Positions 9,745 to 18,204 of a DNA stretch of 64,000 nucleotides are shown one piece after another; position 1 is the first letter of the stretch, and each line of letters opens with the position of its first letter. The notes beneath the pieces were generated by a model, which saw nothing but the letters and a program-made list of their open reading frames with translations, had not been told where the DNA came from and made no database searches. The position numbers and the translations under genes were made by a program. This DNA comes from Saprospiraceae bacterium (GTDB lineage Bacteria; Bacteroidota; Bacteroidia; Chitinophagales; Saprospiraceae): positions 140,409 to 204,408 of the forward strand of contig JADKBV010000007.1 in NCBI GenBank assembly GCA_016714895.1, read 5' to 3'.

Positions 9745-10356
9745 TTATTTAAGCTCAGAAAGAATTATCTTTTTTTGTTTTAGTGTATTTGTCATAGCTT
9801 TTTCTCTGACTTCAGGGTCTGCATTGTTTATCAGGTCAAAATATTCAACCGGAACAACCTGCCAGGATAAACCATATTTGTCTTTGCACCAACCACAAGA
9901 ACTTTCTTGTCCTCCGTTTGCTGTCAAAGCATTCCAATAATAATCAACTTCTGCCTGGTCTTTGCAATTAATAACAAACGAGACAGATTCATTAAACTTG
10001 ACGTAAGGTCCTGCAGCCAAAATATTAAATTCTATCCCATTAATTTCAATTATCGCAGTTTCAAAGTCTCCTCCTCCTGCTTCCGGAGGATTTTTATATT
10101 TGTGATGCTCTTTCAGTTGGCCATCTTTGAAAATAGAAAGATAATAGTCTGCTACTGCTTTTGCGTCTGTTGTTTCAACCCAAAGTGAGGGTGTTATTTT
10201 TTGAATAATCATTTTTTTATCTTTAATCGTTTTGCCGGTGTCAATTGATGGTAAGTTTTGGTTGATTGATTTGTCAGCTTTATCTGATTGACCTGAATGT
10301 AAACAGGATGTTGTAAAACTAATAACAATGGTTGCAAAAAATAATAATTTATTCAT
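9745..10356 (-). CDS. VOC-fold (PhnB-like) protein with lipoprotein signal
   Basis: The C-terminal 155 residues are a PhnB-like glyoxalase/VOC domain: ITPSLWVETTDAKAVADYY at its start, and CGWCKDKYGLSWQVVP, the family's WC-x-D-x-G-x-SWQ signature. What is odd is the N-terminus, a lipoprotein signal ending at FTTSC and a short polar linker. Most PhnB-like proteins are cytoplasmic, so this copy appears to be exported and lipid-anchored. An internal Met (MIIQKITPSLW, about residue 49) would give a normal cytoplasmic form and is an alternative start. The function of this subfamily is not established. It lies downstream of the HxlR gene on the same strand with a 208-bp gap, so co-transcription is uncertain. 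Confidence 0.75.
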   Translation of the reverse strand: MNKLLFFATIVISFTTSCLHSGQSDKADKSINQNLPSIDTGKTIKDKKMIIQKITPSLWVETTDAKAVADYYLSIFKDGQLKEHHKYKNPPEAGGGDFETAIIEINGIEFNILAAGPYVKFNESVSFVINCKDQAEVDYYWNALTANGGQESSCGWCKDKYGLSWQVVPVEYFDLINNADPEVREKAMTNTLKQKKIILSELK

Positions 10357-10564
10357 TTTTTAATATTTGATATTTTTTTGAACGGTGTCCGGTAAAAAAC
10401 TACCAATAATGGATTAACAGCTATATACAGGTTGGAAATTTTACCACTGAACTTCCTACGAAGAACTAACTTTACATTTATCATCATCCTGTTTTACGAA
10501 ATACGAAACCCTTATTTGCATATAGGTGATGTGTGCAGGTGGCGTTTTTACTTTAATCCACATA

Positions 10565-10909
10565 TTAATTTTTTTTAAAAACAATTTTCCTGTGTTTAAG
10601 TCCCCATTCAATGATGATTTTAATTAAATCTTTTATTGACTTGCCGTGGTCGGTAAGTCTATATTCTACAATTATAGGTGTATCCTGAACAATATTTCTT
10701 TCAACTATTTTAATGTCTTCCAGATACCGCAATTCTTTTGTTAGCGTAGAAGAGGTAATATTGGATAAAATTGTTTTTAGTTCATTGAAACGTTTAGGAT
10801 TGTCGCAAAGATGCGCAAGAATTTGCCCACGCCATTTTCCTCCCACAATGTCTAATACATCGCCTACTACCTTGATTCCCTGCTGTTTATTTGTTATTTC
10901 CATACTCAA
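10565..10909 (-). CDS. HxlR-family winged-helix transcription regulator
   Basis: This 114-residue protein carries the single HxlR/YtcD winged-helix domain: GGKWRGQILAHLC, then PKRFNELK, STLTKELRYLED and VEYRLTDHGKSI. HxlR proteins often respond to reactive electrophiles or redox stress and control a neighbouring oxidoreductase. Here the gene is divergent from a quinone-oxidoreductase-like gene across 110 bp. That interval holds an inverted repeat and overlapping TAnnTTTG-type boxes, so this regulator probably controls both sides. The effector is unknown. Confidence 0.88.
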   Translation of the reverse strand: MSMEITNKQQGIKVVGDVLDIVGGKWRGQILAHLCDNPKRFNELKTILSNITSSTLTKELRYLEDIKIVERNIVQDTPIIVEYRLTDHGKSIKDLIKIIIEWGLKHRKIVFKKN

Positions 10910-10959
10910 TAATTAAAGTAAGTATCTTAAAAACTACTTGTATTTTTTTGCTACTAAGT

Positions 10960-10991
10960 CGCAAATATATACCAAGTGTTTTACATTTGCG
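10960..10991. promoter_or_regulatory. putative HxlR operator with overlapping divergent -7 boxes
   Basis: A perfect 7-bp inverted repeat, CGCAAAT (10960-10966) with ATTTGCG (10985-10991), is separated by 18 bp. It contains TACATTTG on the plus strand (10982-10989) and TATATTTG on the minus strand (10962-10969), both matching the Bacteroidota -7 consensus TAnnTTTG. A dimeric HxlR protein bound here would cover both promoters. Regulation is inferred. Confidence 0.5.
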
Positions 10992-11019
10992 TTATCAATT
11001 AAATATTATTTTATAAAAA

Positions 11020-11961
11020 ATGAAAAAAGTAATTTATAACAGATACGGTAGTTTTGATGATTTGCAGATGGCCGAAGTTGACATTCCTGGCATTCAATCA
11101 GATGAATTCCTCATTAAAGTAAAAGCAGTTGCCATTAATCCTTTAGATTGGAAAAAATTAGAAGGTCAATTAAAGATCATTACAGGAAAAAAATTTCCAA
11201 AAGGGATTGCTTTTGATTTTTCGGGCATTATTGAAAATGCGGGAAATAATACTACAAATTTTAAGACCGGCGATGAAGTTTTTGGAACATTAGACGCTAT
11301 GAAAGGTGAGGCTTTGGCTGAATATATTGTGGTAAAAACAGAATCCATCTGCAAAAAACCAAAAAATGTTTCTTTTGAAACAGCTGCTGCCATTTTAACA
11401 GGAGGCACAACAGCAATTTTTTTGTTGAATAAAGCCAAAATCAAAGCAGGAGATGAAGTTTTAATAAATGGTGCAAGTGGAGGCGTGGGTATGGTTGCCT
11501 TGCAAGTTGCAAAATTAAAGGGAGCGAAAGTTGCCACAGTGGCAAGTGGCAAAGGACTGGATTTTATACATAAATGGCATCCTGATAGAACTATTGACTA
11601 CAAAAAAGATAAGGTAACAAATAAGCCCGAAAAATATGATGCCATCTTTGAGTTGGCAGGTAGTTTGCCTTTTAGCCAGGCAAAAAATCTATTAAAACCT
11701 AATGGCATTTATGTCAGTACATTGCCAAATCCTGTGGATATGATTAAAGCATTTTTTAATAATTTATTTTCAGCAAAAAAAAATATTATCATCCAGGCCC
11801 ACCCAAACCAAAAAATTTTCAACGAAATAAGCAATTGGATGTCTCAAAATATTGTGGAAATGCCAGTTGCAAAAACATTTCGAATCGATGAATTTAAAGA
11901 AGCTTACCATTTTGCCAAAAAAGGTGGAGCTATCGGTAAAGTAGTTTTTACAATTCCATAA
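11020..11961 (+). CDS. NADP-dependent quinone oxidoreductase-like alcohol dehydrogenase (MDR family)
   Basis: This 313-residue protein is of the medium-chain dehydrogenase/reductase superfamily, quinone-oxidoreductase branch. It has a GroES-like N-terminal domain (about residues 1-120, with AINPLDWK and FDFSGIIENAG) and a Rossmann cofactor domain carrying LINGASGGVGMVALQVAKLKGA. It lacks the structural zinc Cys cluster, as is usual for this branch. The likely reaction is NADPH-dependent reduction of quinones or alpha,beta-unsaturated carbonyls. It is divergent from the HxlR gene, a common arrangement for an electrophile-response pair. Confidence 0.88.
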   Translation: MKKVIYNRYGSFDDLQMAEVDIPGIQSDEFLIKVKAVAINPLDWKKLEGQLKIITGKKFPKGIAFDFSGIIENAGNNTTNFKTGDEVFGTLDAMKGEALAEYIVVKTESICKKPKNVSFETAAAILTGGTTAIFLLNKAKIKAGDEVLINGASGGVGMVALQVAKLKGAKVATVASGKGLDFIHKWHPDRTIDYKKDKVTNKPEKYDAIFELAGSLPFSQAKNLLKPNGIYVSTLPNPVDMIKAFFNNLFSAKKNIIIQAHPNQKIFNEISNWMSQNIVEMPVAKTFRIDEFKEAYHFAKKGGAIGKVVFTIP

Positions 11962-11987
11962 CCAATATTTTTACCTTAAAAATCAGA

Positions 11988-12126
11988 TAAAATGGCATTG
12001 TGGCAAGAAGTATTGTCAAGTTGCGGTTTTGGAGCACTTAACTTCGGTTTAACACTAATGTTTATTAGAATTCCCAATGGTTGATTTGACACCGAACCCT
12101 CTTTTTTGCCAAATGCCTGTAATCTG
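11988..12126. repeat. cassette-end inverted-repeat element 14 (distal end of array, degenerate)
   Basis: Imperfect inverted repeat between the plus-strand oxidoreductase gene and the stop of the S41 peptidase gene (12133). Arms GGCATTGTGGCAAGAAG (11994-12010) and CTTTTTTGCCAAATGCC (12101-12117) pair with few mismatches. The centre has the GAGCACTTAACTT / TTTGACACCGAACCC sequence shared with the other elements. The outer edge facing the oxidoreductase is poorly conserved. It is the last element before gene orientation changes, so it marks the distal end of the array. Confidence 0.65.
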
Positions 12127-12132
12127 TAGTTT

Positions 12133-13080
12133 TTAATGTTGGCTTGATATCCACTTTATGGCCTCTTCTAATGTTTTGTTTTCATCACACTTCACATCCG
12201 GATAAACACAATTTCCATATTTTGTTTTATTTCTGTCCGCAAAAACACTTACAGTTAAATTAATTCTTGAACCATCAGATAAATTATAAACAAGATTACT
12301 GGTTGAAACTCCAAAAGTCGGCGTTCCAAATGATTTGGTTTTGCTACGCCCCTTAAAGGCTATTACTACTGCTTCTCCGGAACTTGCTGTAATAGTATCT
12401 GTAAGAATAGCAACTTTAGGATTAGGGGATTTTAAATGATAGGTATTAGTGGGATGCTCCCACCATATACCATTTTCATCATATAGATATCCATTTTTAT
12501 AGTTCCAAGTATAGAATGAACTGTCGGGATAGAAAAAATATCCTAATACTCCTTCTCCCAAAATTGGACCTACTGCGACTAACATTGGTACCATATCTCC
12601 TCCAAAATTTCCCCTCAAATCTACAATCCAGCCCTTTAGATTTATTTTATCTTGTTTAGCCATTTTGTCTATGACAGAATTGATGTAGTTTTTTTTCTGT
12701 TGTTCGTCACCCATACAAAAACCAATTCTAATATACCCAATGTTTTCGGGTACAATTTCATCTGGCAAAATAGGCAATGGAACCAAATCGTTTGTATCTT
12801 GTGAAACAATATTTGCAGCAAAATAACTATGATGGTCTGCTAATTTGGTTATTGCATAAGTAATTGAAGGATAGGTGTTTTCTATTGTTTTCGACCCTTT
12901 TGCATGTCTGTAAACATCATTTCTAAAATCTTCCCAATTAATTTTGTTTTTATTTATTGAATTATTCTGCAATAAAGTAATGACTTCGTCAATATAGCTT
13001 TTTGAAACAGGTGAAAGTTTTTGAGAATCTTCACAAGTTGTAAATAAACCAACTATTAAAATGTAGAATACATATTTCAT
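12133..13080 (-). CDS. S41-family peptidase, lipoprotein
   Basis: This 315-residue secreted peptidase of the S41 (C-terminal processing/tricorn-like) family shows NIGYIRIGF, GWIVDLRGNFGGD, then the catalytic segment TDTITASSGEAVVIAFKGR (Ser in SSGE) and SFGTPTFGVST. There is no PDZ domain between the N-terminal helices and the core. A weak lipobox (LFTTC) at the end of the N-terminal hydrophobic stretch suggests membrane anchoring. It occupies the last module of the cassette array and ends 7 bp before an inverted-repeat element. The substrate is unknown. Confidence 0.8.
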   Translation of the reverse strand: MKYVFYILIVGLFTTCEDSQKLSPVSKSYIDEVITLLQNNSINKNKINWEDFRNDVYRHAKGSKTIENTYPSITYAITKLADHHSYFAANIVSQDTNDLVPLPILPDEIVPENIGYIRIGFCMGDEQQKKNYINSVIDKMAKQDKINLKGWIVDLRGNFGGDMVPMLVAVGPILGEGVLGYFFYPDSSFYTWNYKNGYLYDENGIWWEHPTNTYHLKSPNPKVAILTDTITASSGEAVVIAFKGRSKTKSFGTPTFGVSTSNLVYNLSDGSRINLTVSVFADRNKTKYGNCVYPDVKCDENKTLEEAIKWISSQH

Positions 13081-13136
13081 TTTACTGGATAGTTAAACTT
13101 TTATCATTTTTTTGAGTCTGCGATAATAATGACCAC

Positions 13137-13263
13137 CAGCGGTTTGGGTATAACCGAAAGCGGGGATTTTTGGCACCGAATTTTAATAGAAATACCAAAT
13201 TTTAAATATAGCAAAAAGTTGAGTAACGTTCCGTGAGCCCCGTTTTTGGTAATACCCTGGTAG
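13137..13263. repeat. cassette-end inverted-repeat element 13
   Basis: About 127 bp. Arms GGGTATAACCGAAAGCGGGG (13146-13165) and CCCCGTTTTTGGTAATACCC (13239-13258) pair over 20 positions with three mismatches. Outer edges CAGC (13137-13140) and GTAG (13260-13263) match the TAAC/GTTA edges of the other elements in degenerate form. It lies between the S41 gene start and a gene remnant. Confidence 0.7.
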
Positions 13264-13286
13264 CGGATCATTGCAATTTCTAGGTT

Positions 13287-13527
13287 TTATTTTAGGTTCT
13301 TAATGGCCATACTTTTTATCAATGATTTCATTTGAGTAATGGCAACTTTGTTGAATTGGATTAGTCTGTCACTTTGTGATAATCCTTGTTGAATAAACAA
13401 TGTATTGATTCCTTCCATATTGTCCAAAACTACCAATTTCTCTAATGTTGTTTAATCACTGATATTACCTTTTTGCCCGGGATTGTTTTCCCTCCAACTT
13501 TTGCGGTAATTCCGAACAGAGCGACAT
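13287..13527 (-). pseudogene. frameshifted gene remnant, unknown family
   Basis: Two adjacent minus-strand frames read as one protein if a shift near 13445 is allowed. The upstream part contains ALFGITAKVGGKTIPGKK; the downstream part contains LVVLDNMEGINTLFIQQG and SDRLIQFNKVAITQMKSL, ending at TAA 13287-13289. The downstream part alone is a 43-codon frame from ATG 13418. Protein-like composition across the break suggests the tail of a decayed cassette gene. I do not recognise the family. It sits between the alpha/beta hydrolase stop and element 13. Confidence 0.4.
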
Positions 13528-14061
13528 TTAATAATTTGGCTTTCTCTTTATAATAATTTCATTACATATATTTATTGCATTTTCTTTGGTTCTATAAAAA
13601 TCGTGTTTTTCATTATAGAATATGTTCTCTTTCAGTTCAAGTCTGATGTACCAATCATTTTCAGGTTTAAACTGATCATTTTCGCTGTAAAACAAGTCAA
13701 TTTTACATTGTGGTTTGAGGTTTTCAAATCTCAATCTTGTTGATGAGATCGCTGTGATATTTTCCACTTTCAGCCCTTGGAGGGCAGATTTCCAAGCTAT
13801 ATATCCACCAATACTAAATCCTAAAACATGTATACTTTTGAATTCTTTTTTTAGCAAATTTTTAATAGCTCTATCAGCTCCACCATTCATAAATTGTTGA
13901 TGTATTTTTTCTTCAGTATATTCTTGTAAATAAATTTCTCCCAATTCACGGCAATCATAATATTTTATTTCAAAGTGTTTTTTGAGGATTTCTGTGTAAT
14001 GGGTCAACCAATCCGGGTTTATATTTCCCCATAAGTCTGATAAAATTACTAACTTTTTCAT
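13528..14061 (-). CDS. small alpha/beta hydrolase-like protein
   Basis: 177 residues with an alpha/beta-hydrolase pattern: KLVILSDLWGN at the N-terminus, the nucleophile elbow VLGFSIGGYIAW (Ser in GFSIGG), and a late acidic/His region (FYSENDQF, then EKHDFYR). It is short for the fold and lacks a lid domain, like the small serine hydrolases of unknown substrate found in Bacteroidota. No signal peptide is visible, so it is probably cytoplasmic. It lies inside the cassette array and is followed by a decayed gene remnant instead of directly by an element. Confidence 0.65.
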   Translation of the reverse strand: MKKLVILSDLWGNINPDWLTHYTEILKKHFEIKYYDCRELGEIYLQEYTEEKIHQQFMNGGADRAIKNLLKKEFKSIHVLGFSIGGYIAWKSALQGLKVENITAISSTRLRFENLKPQCKIDLFYSENDQFKPENDWYIRLELKENIFYNEKHDFYRTKENAINICNEIIIKRKPNY

Positions 14062-14090
14062 TTTTACCGGTTTCGTTTTTTATGCTGCCT

Positions 14091-14235
14091 TATAACGGTT
14101 TGCAGCTGCAAGAAGGACGGGATTTTTACCATAAAACTTGTCCCGACAAATTTCGGGATGAAAAACTACTGTTTGATTATCCACCAAACTGTCTCTGGAA
14201 CACCAACCCCCGCCTTTTGGGCAGGCGCTTTTACA
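14091..14235. repeat. cassette-end inverted-repeat element 12
   Basis: About 145 bp. The lower edge TAAC (14093-14096) is followed by the 10-nt spacer GGTTTGCAGC and the arm TGCAAGAAGGACGGG. The upper arm, CCCGCCTTTTGGGCA, is separated by 6 nt from the degenerate edge TTTACA. An internal hairpin, CTTGTCCCGACAAATTTCGGGA, is also present. A 61-codon open frame inside it is not a gene. Confidence 0.75.
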
Positions 14236-14333
14236 AGATGCCTTTTTTGTTTGAGGCCTAAACATTATCTTTATTTTATTTATCGATCAAAGTATGATAA
14301 AAATCGCCATACAGCCTAATAAAAAGAATGTTC

Positions 14334-16115
14334 TTATTTGATCATAGTACTATAAAATGTTTCTGTATCACTCATATCAGGTGCTTTTTTCATCCATTCC
14401 ATTCTTTTATTTGAATCTGACATCCATCTGTAAAACCATGAAATTCCCCATTTTTTATAGTAATTATTATTTTGACTATATGCAGGATCTTTTATGGCTT
14501 CGTCAATACTTATGAATTCATAATTTATAGATTCTAATAAGGTTATGATTTTTTTAAGGTATTTAGCATTAATGGAATTATCGTGGCATAAGTAAATCTG
14601 ATTTATATTTCTTCCGTATATTGATTGAGATAACGAGTCAAAAAAATGAATGTACTCTATCGTTTTGGAAACATACAATTCGCCAATTTTATCAGCCTCT
14701 TCAAATTTTGAATTTGAAATGTAGTACTCATAAATTGCATTAAACATCCAATCAGAACTTTCAACAGTGAATGGTGCAATTTTATAATTCAAGGTGGTCA
14801 ACAGACTTTCCATTTTTATCTGATGAAGTGAATCAATCCCCAAATCGTTATATGGAAATCGGAAATAGTCGACTGATTTGTTGAACTTATTTGCTAATTG
14901 ATGTAGGATAACTCCTCCTTTTTCAATGTCCTTCTTGAATTCATCAAATTCAACATCGGAATAGCGTAAATGAGAATACGTGTGATTACCGAGCGTAACA
15001 TACTTTCTTTTTGCCCATTCTTCCAGGAGCATCACGTTTTGAGCAGTATCTGAAGTTTTGGTGATTAATCCTTCATTGACAAAAATTGCAATTGGAATAT
15101 TTAGCGAATCAAGGGTCTCAAGCAACAAGGATTTATACCTGCTATCTTTAAATACCCGTGTATTGGGAACATCATCAATTGTTATTGCAATTTTAGAACG
15201 TTCTGTTTTTCGGGGAACATTTAAATGAGTATCAAACCAATCTATTAATGCTGCATTTAACTCATCTCTTTTCCCTTGAAAGCCATGATTTGTTTCATAG
15301 ACTTTAAGTTTGTATGTGTAATTAATGGAATCAAGTTTTTTTGCCATATTTAAAGATTGCCGGTAATCAACCTGAACGTCCAAGGTGCCGCAAAGCAGAA
15401 GCAAACTACTTTTTTTATGTAAACTGTCAGCCCAAAATAGTGCAGATCTTTTCGTTAGCTCTATTTCCTTGTTTTGCCAATAGTTTGGAATACACTCACT
15501 AATCACATTTAGTTCCAATTCAGGTCTTTGTTCAATGGCTAAAAACAAATCAGATACACCATTCCCAATAACAGCAGTCTTTATCCGATCCGATTTTTTT
15601 AAGGATAAATACGTCATCATGCCTCCTCTTGACCATCCAAACATACCAATTCTTGAGGTATCTGCATTTTCCAATTGGTCTGCAACATGAATTAAATTAA
15701 GTACATCATTCAAGTCTTTGCCACCGAACTCGTCATGAATCCGGTAATTACTCGCTAAGATTATGTAGCCTTCATTTGCTAAAACTGCCGTAGAGAAAAA
15801 CAGCATTTTTAACGTTAATTTATTGAAGTCACGATTCCCTCCTCTATTAAAAATTATTACCGGATAGTGTCCTTTTGCTTTGGGAGAAATAACAAAACCT
15901 TCAACTGTTAACGAATCGCTTTTATATACCAGTTCAGAATAATTTAGATTGGTGGCATAATGGTAGTCAGATAATATAGAATCATTTGACGAGATGATTT
16001 CCCATAGTTCCGTCTTGGTAATATCAAAAGTGTTTTTGGATACAATCAAACCATTTTGACCGAAAGTCAATGAACCCCAACTTAAAAAAGCAAATAAAAT
16101 TATAAATTTATTCAT
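14334..16115 (-). CDS. secreted two-domain protein: prolyl-oligopeptidase-like hydrolase fused to polysaccharide deacetylase
   Basis: 593 residues with a signal peptide (cleavage near SLTFGQ). Residues about 50-285 are an alpha/beta-hydrolase domain of the S9/dienelactone type: PVIIFNRGGNRD, the nucleophile elbow GMFGWSRGGMMTY, LLCGTLDVQVDY and the late His in ETNHGFQG. Residues about 295-590 are a NodB/CE4 deacetylase domain with AITIDDVPN (metal-binding Asp pair), GNHTYSHLRY (the H-x3-H pair) and YFRFPYND. The join suggests one exported enzyme that acts on an esterified or acetylated glycan. I have not seen this order often. It forms its own module in the cassette array. Confidence 0.78.
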   Translation of the reverse strand: MNKFIILFAFLSWGSLTFGQNGLIVSKNTFDITKTELWEIISSNDSILSDYHYATNLNYSELVYKSDSLTVEGFVISPKAKGHYPVIIFNRGGNRDFNKLTLKMLFFSTAVLANEGYIILASNYRIHDEFGGKDLNDVLNLIHVADQLENADTSRIGMFGWSRGGMMTYLSLKKSDRIKTAVIGNGVSDLFLAIEQRPELELNVISECIPNYWQNKEIELTKRSALFWADSLHKKSSLLLLCGTLDVQVDYRQSLNMAKKLDSINYTYKLKVYETNHGFQGKRDELNAALIDWFDTHLNVPRKTERSKIAITIDDVPNTRVFKDSRYKSLLLETLDSLNIPIAIFVNEGLITKTSDTAQNVMLLEEWAKRKYVTLGNHTYSHLRYSDVEFDEFKKDIEKGGVILHQLANKFNKSVDYFRFPYNDLGIDSLHQIKMESLLTTLNYKIAPFTVESSDWMFNAIYEYYISNSKFEEADKIGELYVSKTIEYIHFFDSLSQSIYGRNINQIYLCHDNSINAKYLKKIITLLESINYEFISIDEAIKDPAYSQNNNYYKKWGISWFYRWMSDSNKRMEWMKKAPDMSDTETFYSTMIK

Positions 16116-16143
16116 TAATAAATGTCATTTGATTAAGGTTGTT

Positions 16144-16272
16144 GCTAACGGTGCTAGGCTTTGCGAAGTGGCGGATTTCCAATACAAATGTTCATTTGAA
16201 AAGCGGTACTTAACCTTGCACTAAACTGTTTTAGAAGTAATGAACCTGTCATTTTGCAAAACTGAGGTTAGC
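16144..16272. repeat. cassette-end inverted-repeat element 11
   Basis: About 129 bp with perfect outer edges GCTAAC (16144-16149) and GTTAGC (16267-16272). The lower arm TTTGCGAAGTGGCGG begins 10 nt inside its edge, and the upper arm CTGTCATTTTGCAAA begins 6 nt inside its edge. Within the element is the shared centre GCACTAAACTG. It begins 9 bp after the stop of the S41 gene that starts at 18029. Confidence 0.85.
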
Positions 16273-16280
16273 AGCAGATT

Positions 16281-18029
16281 TTATTTCGCTATTGATAATT
16301 TTTCAAGCATTTCTATTGCCTTTTCAATTAGTTCGTCCCGACCTTCCTGAATACCTTTGATTGTTGGTTTAACTTCAATATCTGGAACAATACCGATTCT
16401 TTGAGTTTCTCTTTTGTCGGGATAATAGACTCCGCGACCTGAAATGCTGGTTTTAAGACCTCCAGGCAAAATGATATATGCTAATCTGCCATCAGCTCCT
16501 GCAGTTTGGCTTCCGATTACTGTTGCGTTACCCGTTGCTTGTAATGCCATAACTGTAAATTCGCCCAAACTTTGTGTTATTTCATTTGCCAGGACCATGA
16601 TTTTTCCTGAAAACGGATTTTTATTTCCATATATCCTGAAGTTTTTAGTCCAAACAAATTCTCCCGGATTATTAATGTTTCTGTGCGTAAATACGGCAAA
16701 TGGCTTTTTTGTAGTTTGAAAATAAGGTACCAAAGAATACATGGCCATAATATTCGGATAATTCCGCACGTCAACGATCACATTTTTTACCTTTTTTATG
16801 AGTTCTTCTATCGCCGGATTATCATTTTCGTTGATCAATGCAAAGTCTAAGTATAAAATATCATTCGTCAATAATTTATATCCTTTCTCATTTTTAATTT
16901 TATACCAATTATACCAATGTAACTCTTGTTTTTTGTATAATGTCAACTTCTCCTCTTTCGAAACATGAGATGAGAGGTATTTTATATCTATTTCATTTTT
17001 TTGAGATCTCAGAATATCATATGATATATCCCTCATTTTAGCTGCAATATTTGAAGCAGGGAAATAAATTAACAGACTATCAACTATTTCTGAAATTGGT
17101 TTGCCATTGATGTGCGTAATAATATCACCGACTTTTACGCCGGTATTTTCCATTTTGTCAAGATTAAAATAGTCGTCCACGATTAATTGATTTTCCGCAA
17201 ACCGAACATGAAAAGGAGGATAATATTCACCTTTTTTATAATATAATTTATTGGCTCCATCCCAAAAATTCGCATGCGTATCGTGTATTTCTCCTATCAT
17301 TTTTAAAACTATAAGTTCATATTCAAGTTCATTTTTTGCTTTTAAGAAATAAGGAATATACTCAATCAGTACGTCATCCCAATTTTTGTCTGTCAAATGT
17401 TTATAAGGAAAATAGGAATCAATAATATTCCAGTATTTGTATAAGGATAACAACCTGAACCCATCATCAGGAAAGGGCATATTTGTATAAGGGTCTTCAT
17501 GCAGAAAAGTAGGTACTTCAGGATTTGACCCTACATAAAAATGTTCACCTTGATTTCTTCTCTCATGAACCTGATACAATTTTTCTTTTAAGGATACATC
17601 CTTTATCATGGTTGATATCCAGTCTACATTTTGTTTTAAAAATGTATTTTTTGATTTCGTTTTAACTTTTTTATATTGAGATATATCTCCAAAACTATTA
17701 ATCCAATCCAGTATTAACCTTTCTTTGGTTGTATTGTCATTTGCAGCTAAAAATTTTGGTAAAAATCTAAAAAGCTCAAAGTCCCAGTTGTAATTTCCAC
17801 CCGCTATGATCGGATGGTTATATTTCAGAAATCCCCAAACTTTTCCCAAGCATGCCAAATCATGAATTAAGCTATCATTTACTTCCGGTAAAATGATGTC
17901 AGAACCTTGTTCAAATTCCTTATCCAATAATGCAGGGTAATCATTGTTTTTTATGGTTACTGAATTGTCTTGGCTATACAAGTTAATTGTGAGAACAAGA
18001 ATTGATATTGTCAAGAATAATTTTGTCAT
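16281..18029 (-). CDS. S41-family peptidase with PDZ domain, secreted
   Basis: 582 residues with a signal peptide (LYSQ). An N-terminal helical region is followed by a PDZ-like segment (VGDIITHINGKPISEIVD, about residues 285-305). The peptidase core follows: NVIVDVRNYPN, MVLANEITQSLGEFTVMA (catalytic Ser in QSLGE), and GSQTAGADGRLAYI. The residues after the catalytic Ser fit S41A/tricorn-like peptidases. The role is probably turnover of extracytoplasmic peptides. It forms a separate module of the cassette array and is not obviously paralogous at close range to the other S41 peptidase at 12133. Confidence 0.82.
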   Translation of the reverse strand: MTKLFLTISILVLTINLYSQDNSVTIKNNDYPALLDKEFEQGSDIILPEVNDSLIHDLACLGKVWGFLKYNHPIIAGGNYNWDFELFRFLPKFLAANDNTTKERLILDWINSFGDISQYKKVKTKSKNTFLKQNVDWISTMIKDVSLKEKLYQVHERRNQGEHFYVGSNPEVPTFLHEDPYTNMPFPDDGFRLLSLYKYWNIIDSYFPYKHLTDKNWDDVLIEYIPYFLKAKNELEYELIVLKMIGEIHDTHANFWDGANKLYYKKGEYYPPFHVRFAENQLIVDDYFNLDKMENTGVKVGDIITHINGKPISEIVDSLLIYFPASNIAAKMRDISYDILRSQKNEIDIKYLSSHVSKEEKLTLYKKQELHWYNWYKIKNEKGYKLLTNDILYLDFALINENDNPAIEELIKKVKNVIVDVRNYPNIMAMYSLVPYFQTTKKPFAVFTHRNINNPGEFVWTKNFRIYGNKNPFSGKIMVLANEITQSLGEFTVMALQATGNATVIGSQTAGADGRLAYIILPGGLKTSISGRGVYYPDKRETQRIGIVPDIEVKPTIKGIQEGRDELIEKAIEMLEKLSIAK

Positions 18030-18054
18030 TGTATTGTATTTTGTAAATGTACCA

Positions 18055-18198
18055 CATAACGGTTTGCAGCTGCCCGAAGATAACGATTTCGGAGTGGTTC
18101 ACTTTCAACCAGGCAGAAACTTTAACAGAAGCACAGTCCCGGTAGAAGTCGGGATGATTTATCTATTGAACCGCCACTTTTGGGTAGGTGCTGATAGC
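18055..18198. repeat. cassette-end inverted-repeat element 10
   Basis: About 144 bp. The lower edge CATAAC is followed by the 10-nt spacer GGTTTGCAGC and the arm TGCCCGAAGATAACG. The upper arm CCGCCACTTTTGGGTA is separated by 6 nt from the edge GATAGC. The stop codon of the HESLH protein (18205) lies 7 bp before the edge. It belongs to the same subfamily as element 12, with TGC in place of TTTGC at the stem base. Confidence 0.75.
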
Positions 18199-18204
18199 CA
18201 CATT

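Noticed and set aside
14080..14265. 61-codon frame
   Set aside because: Lies wholly in the inverted-repeat element 12.
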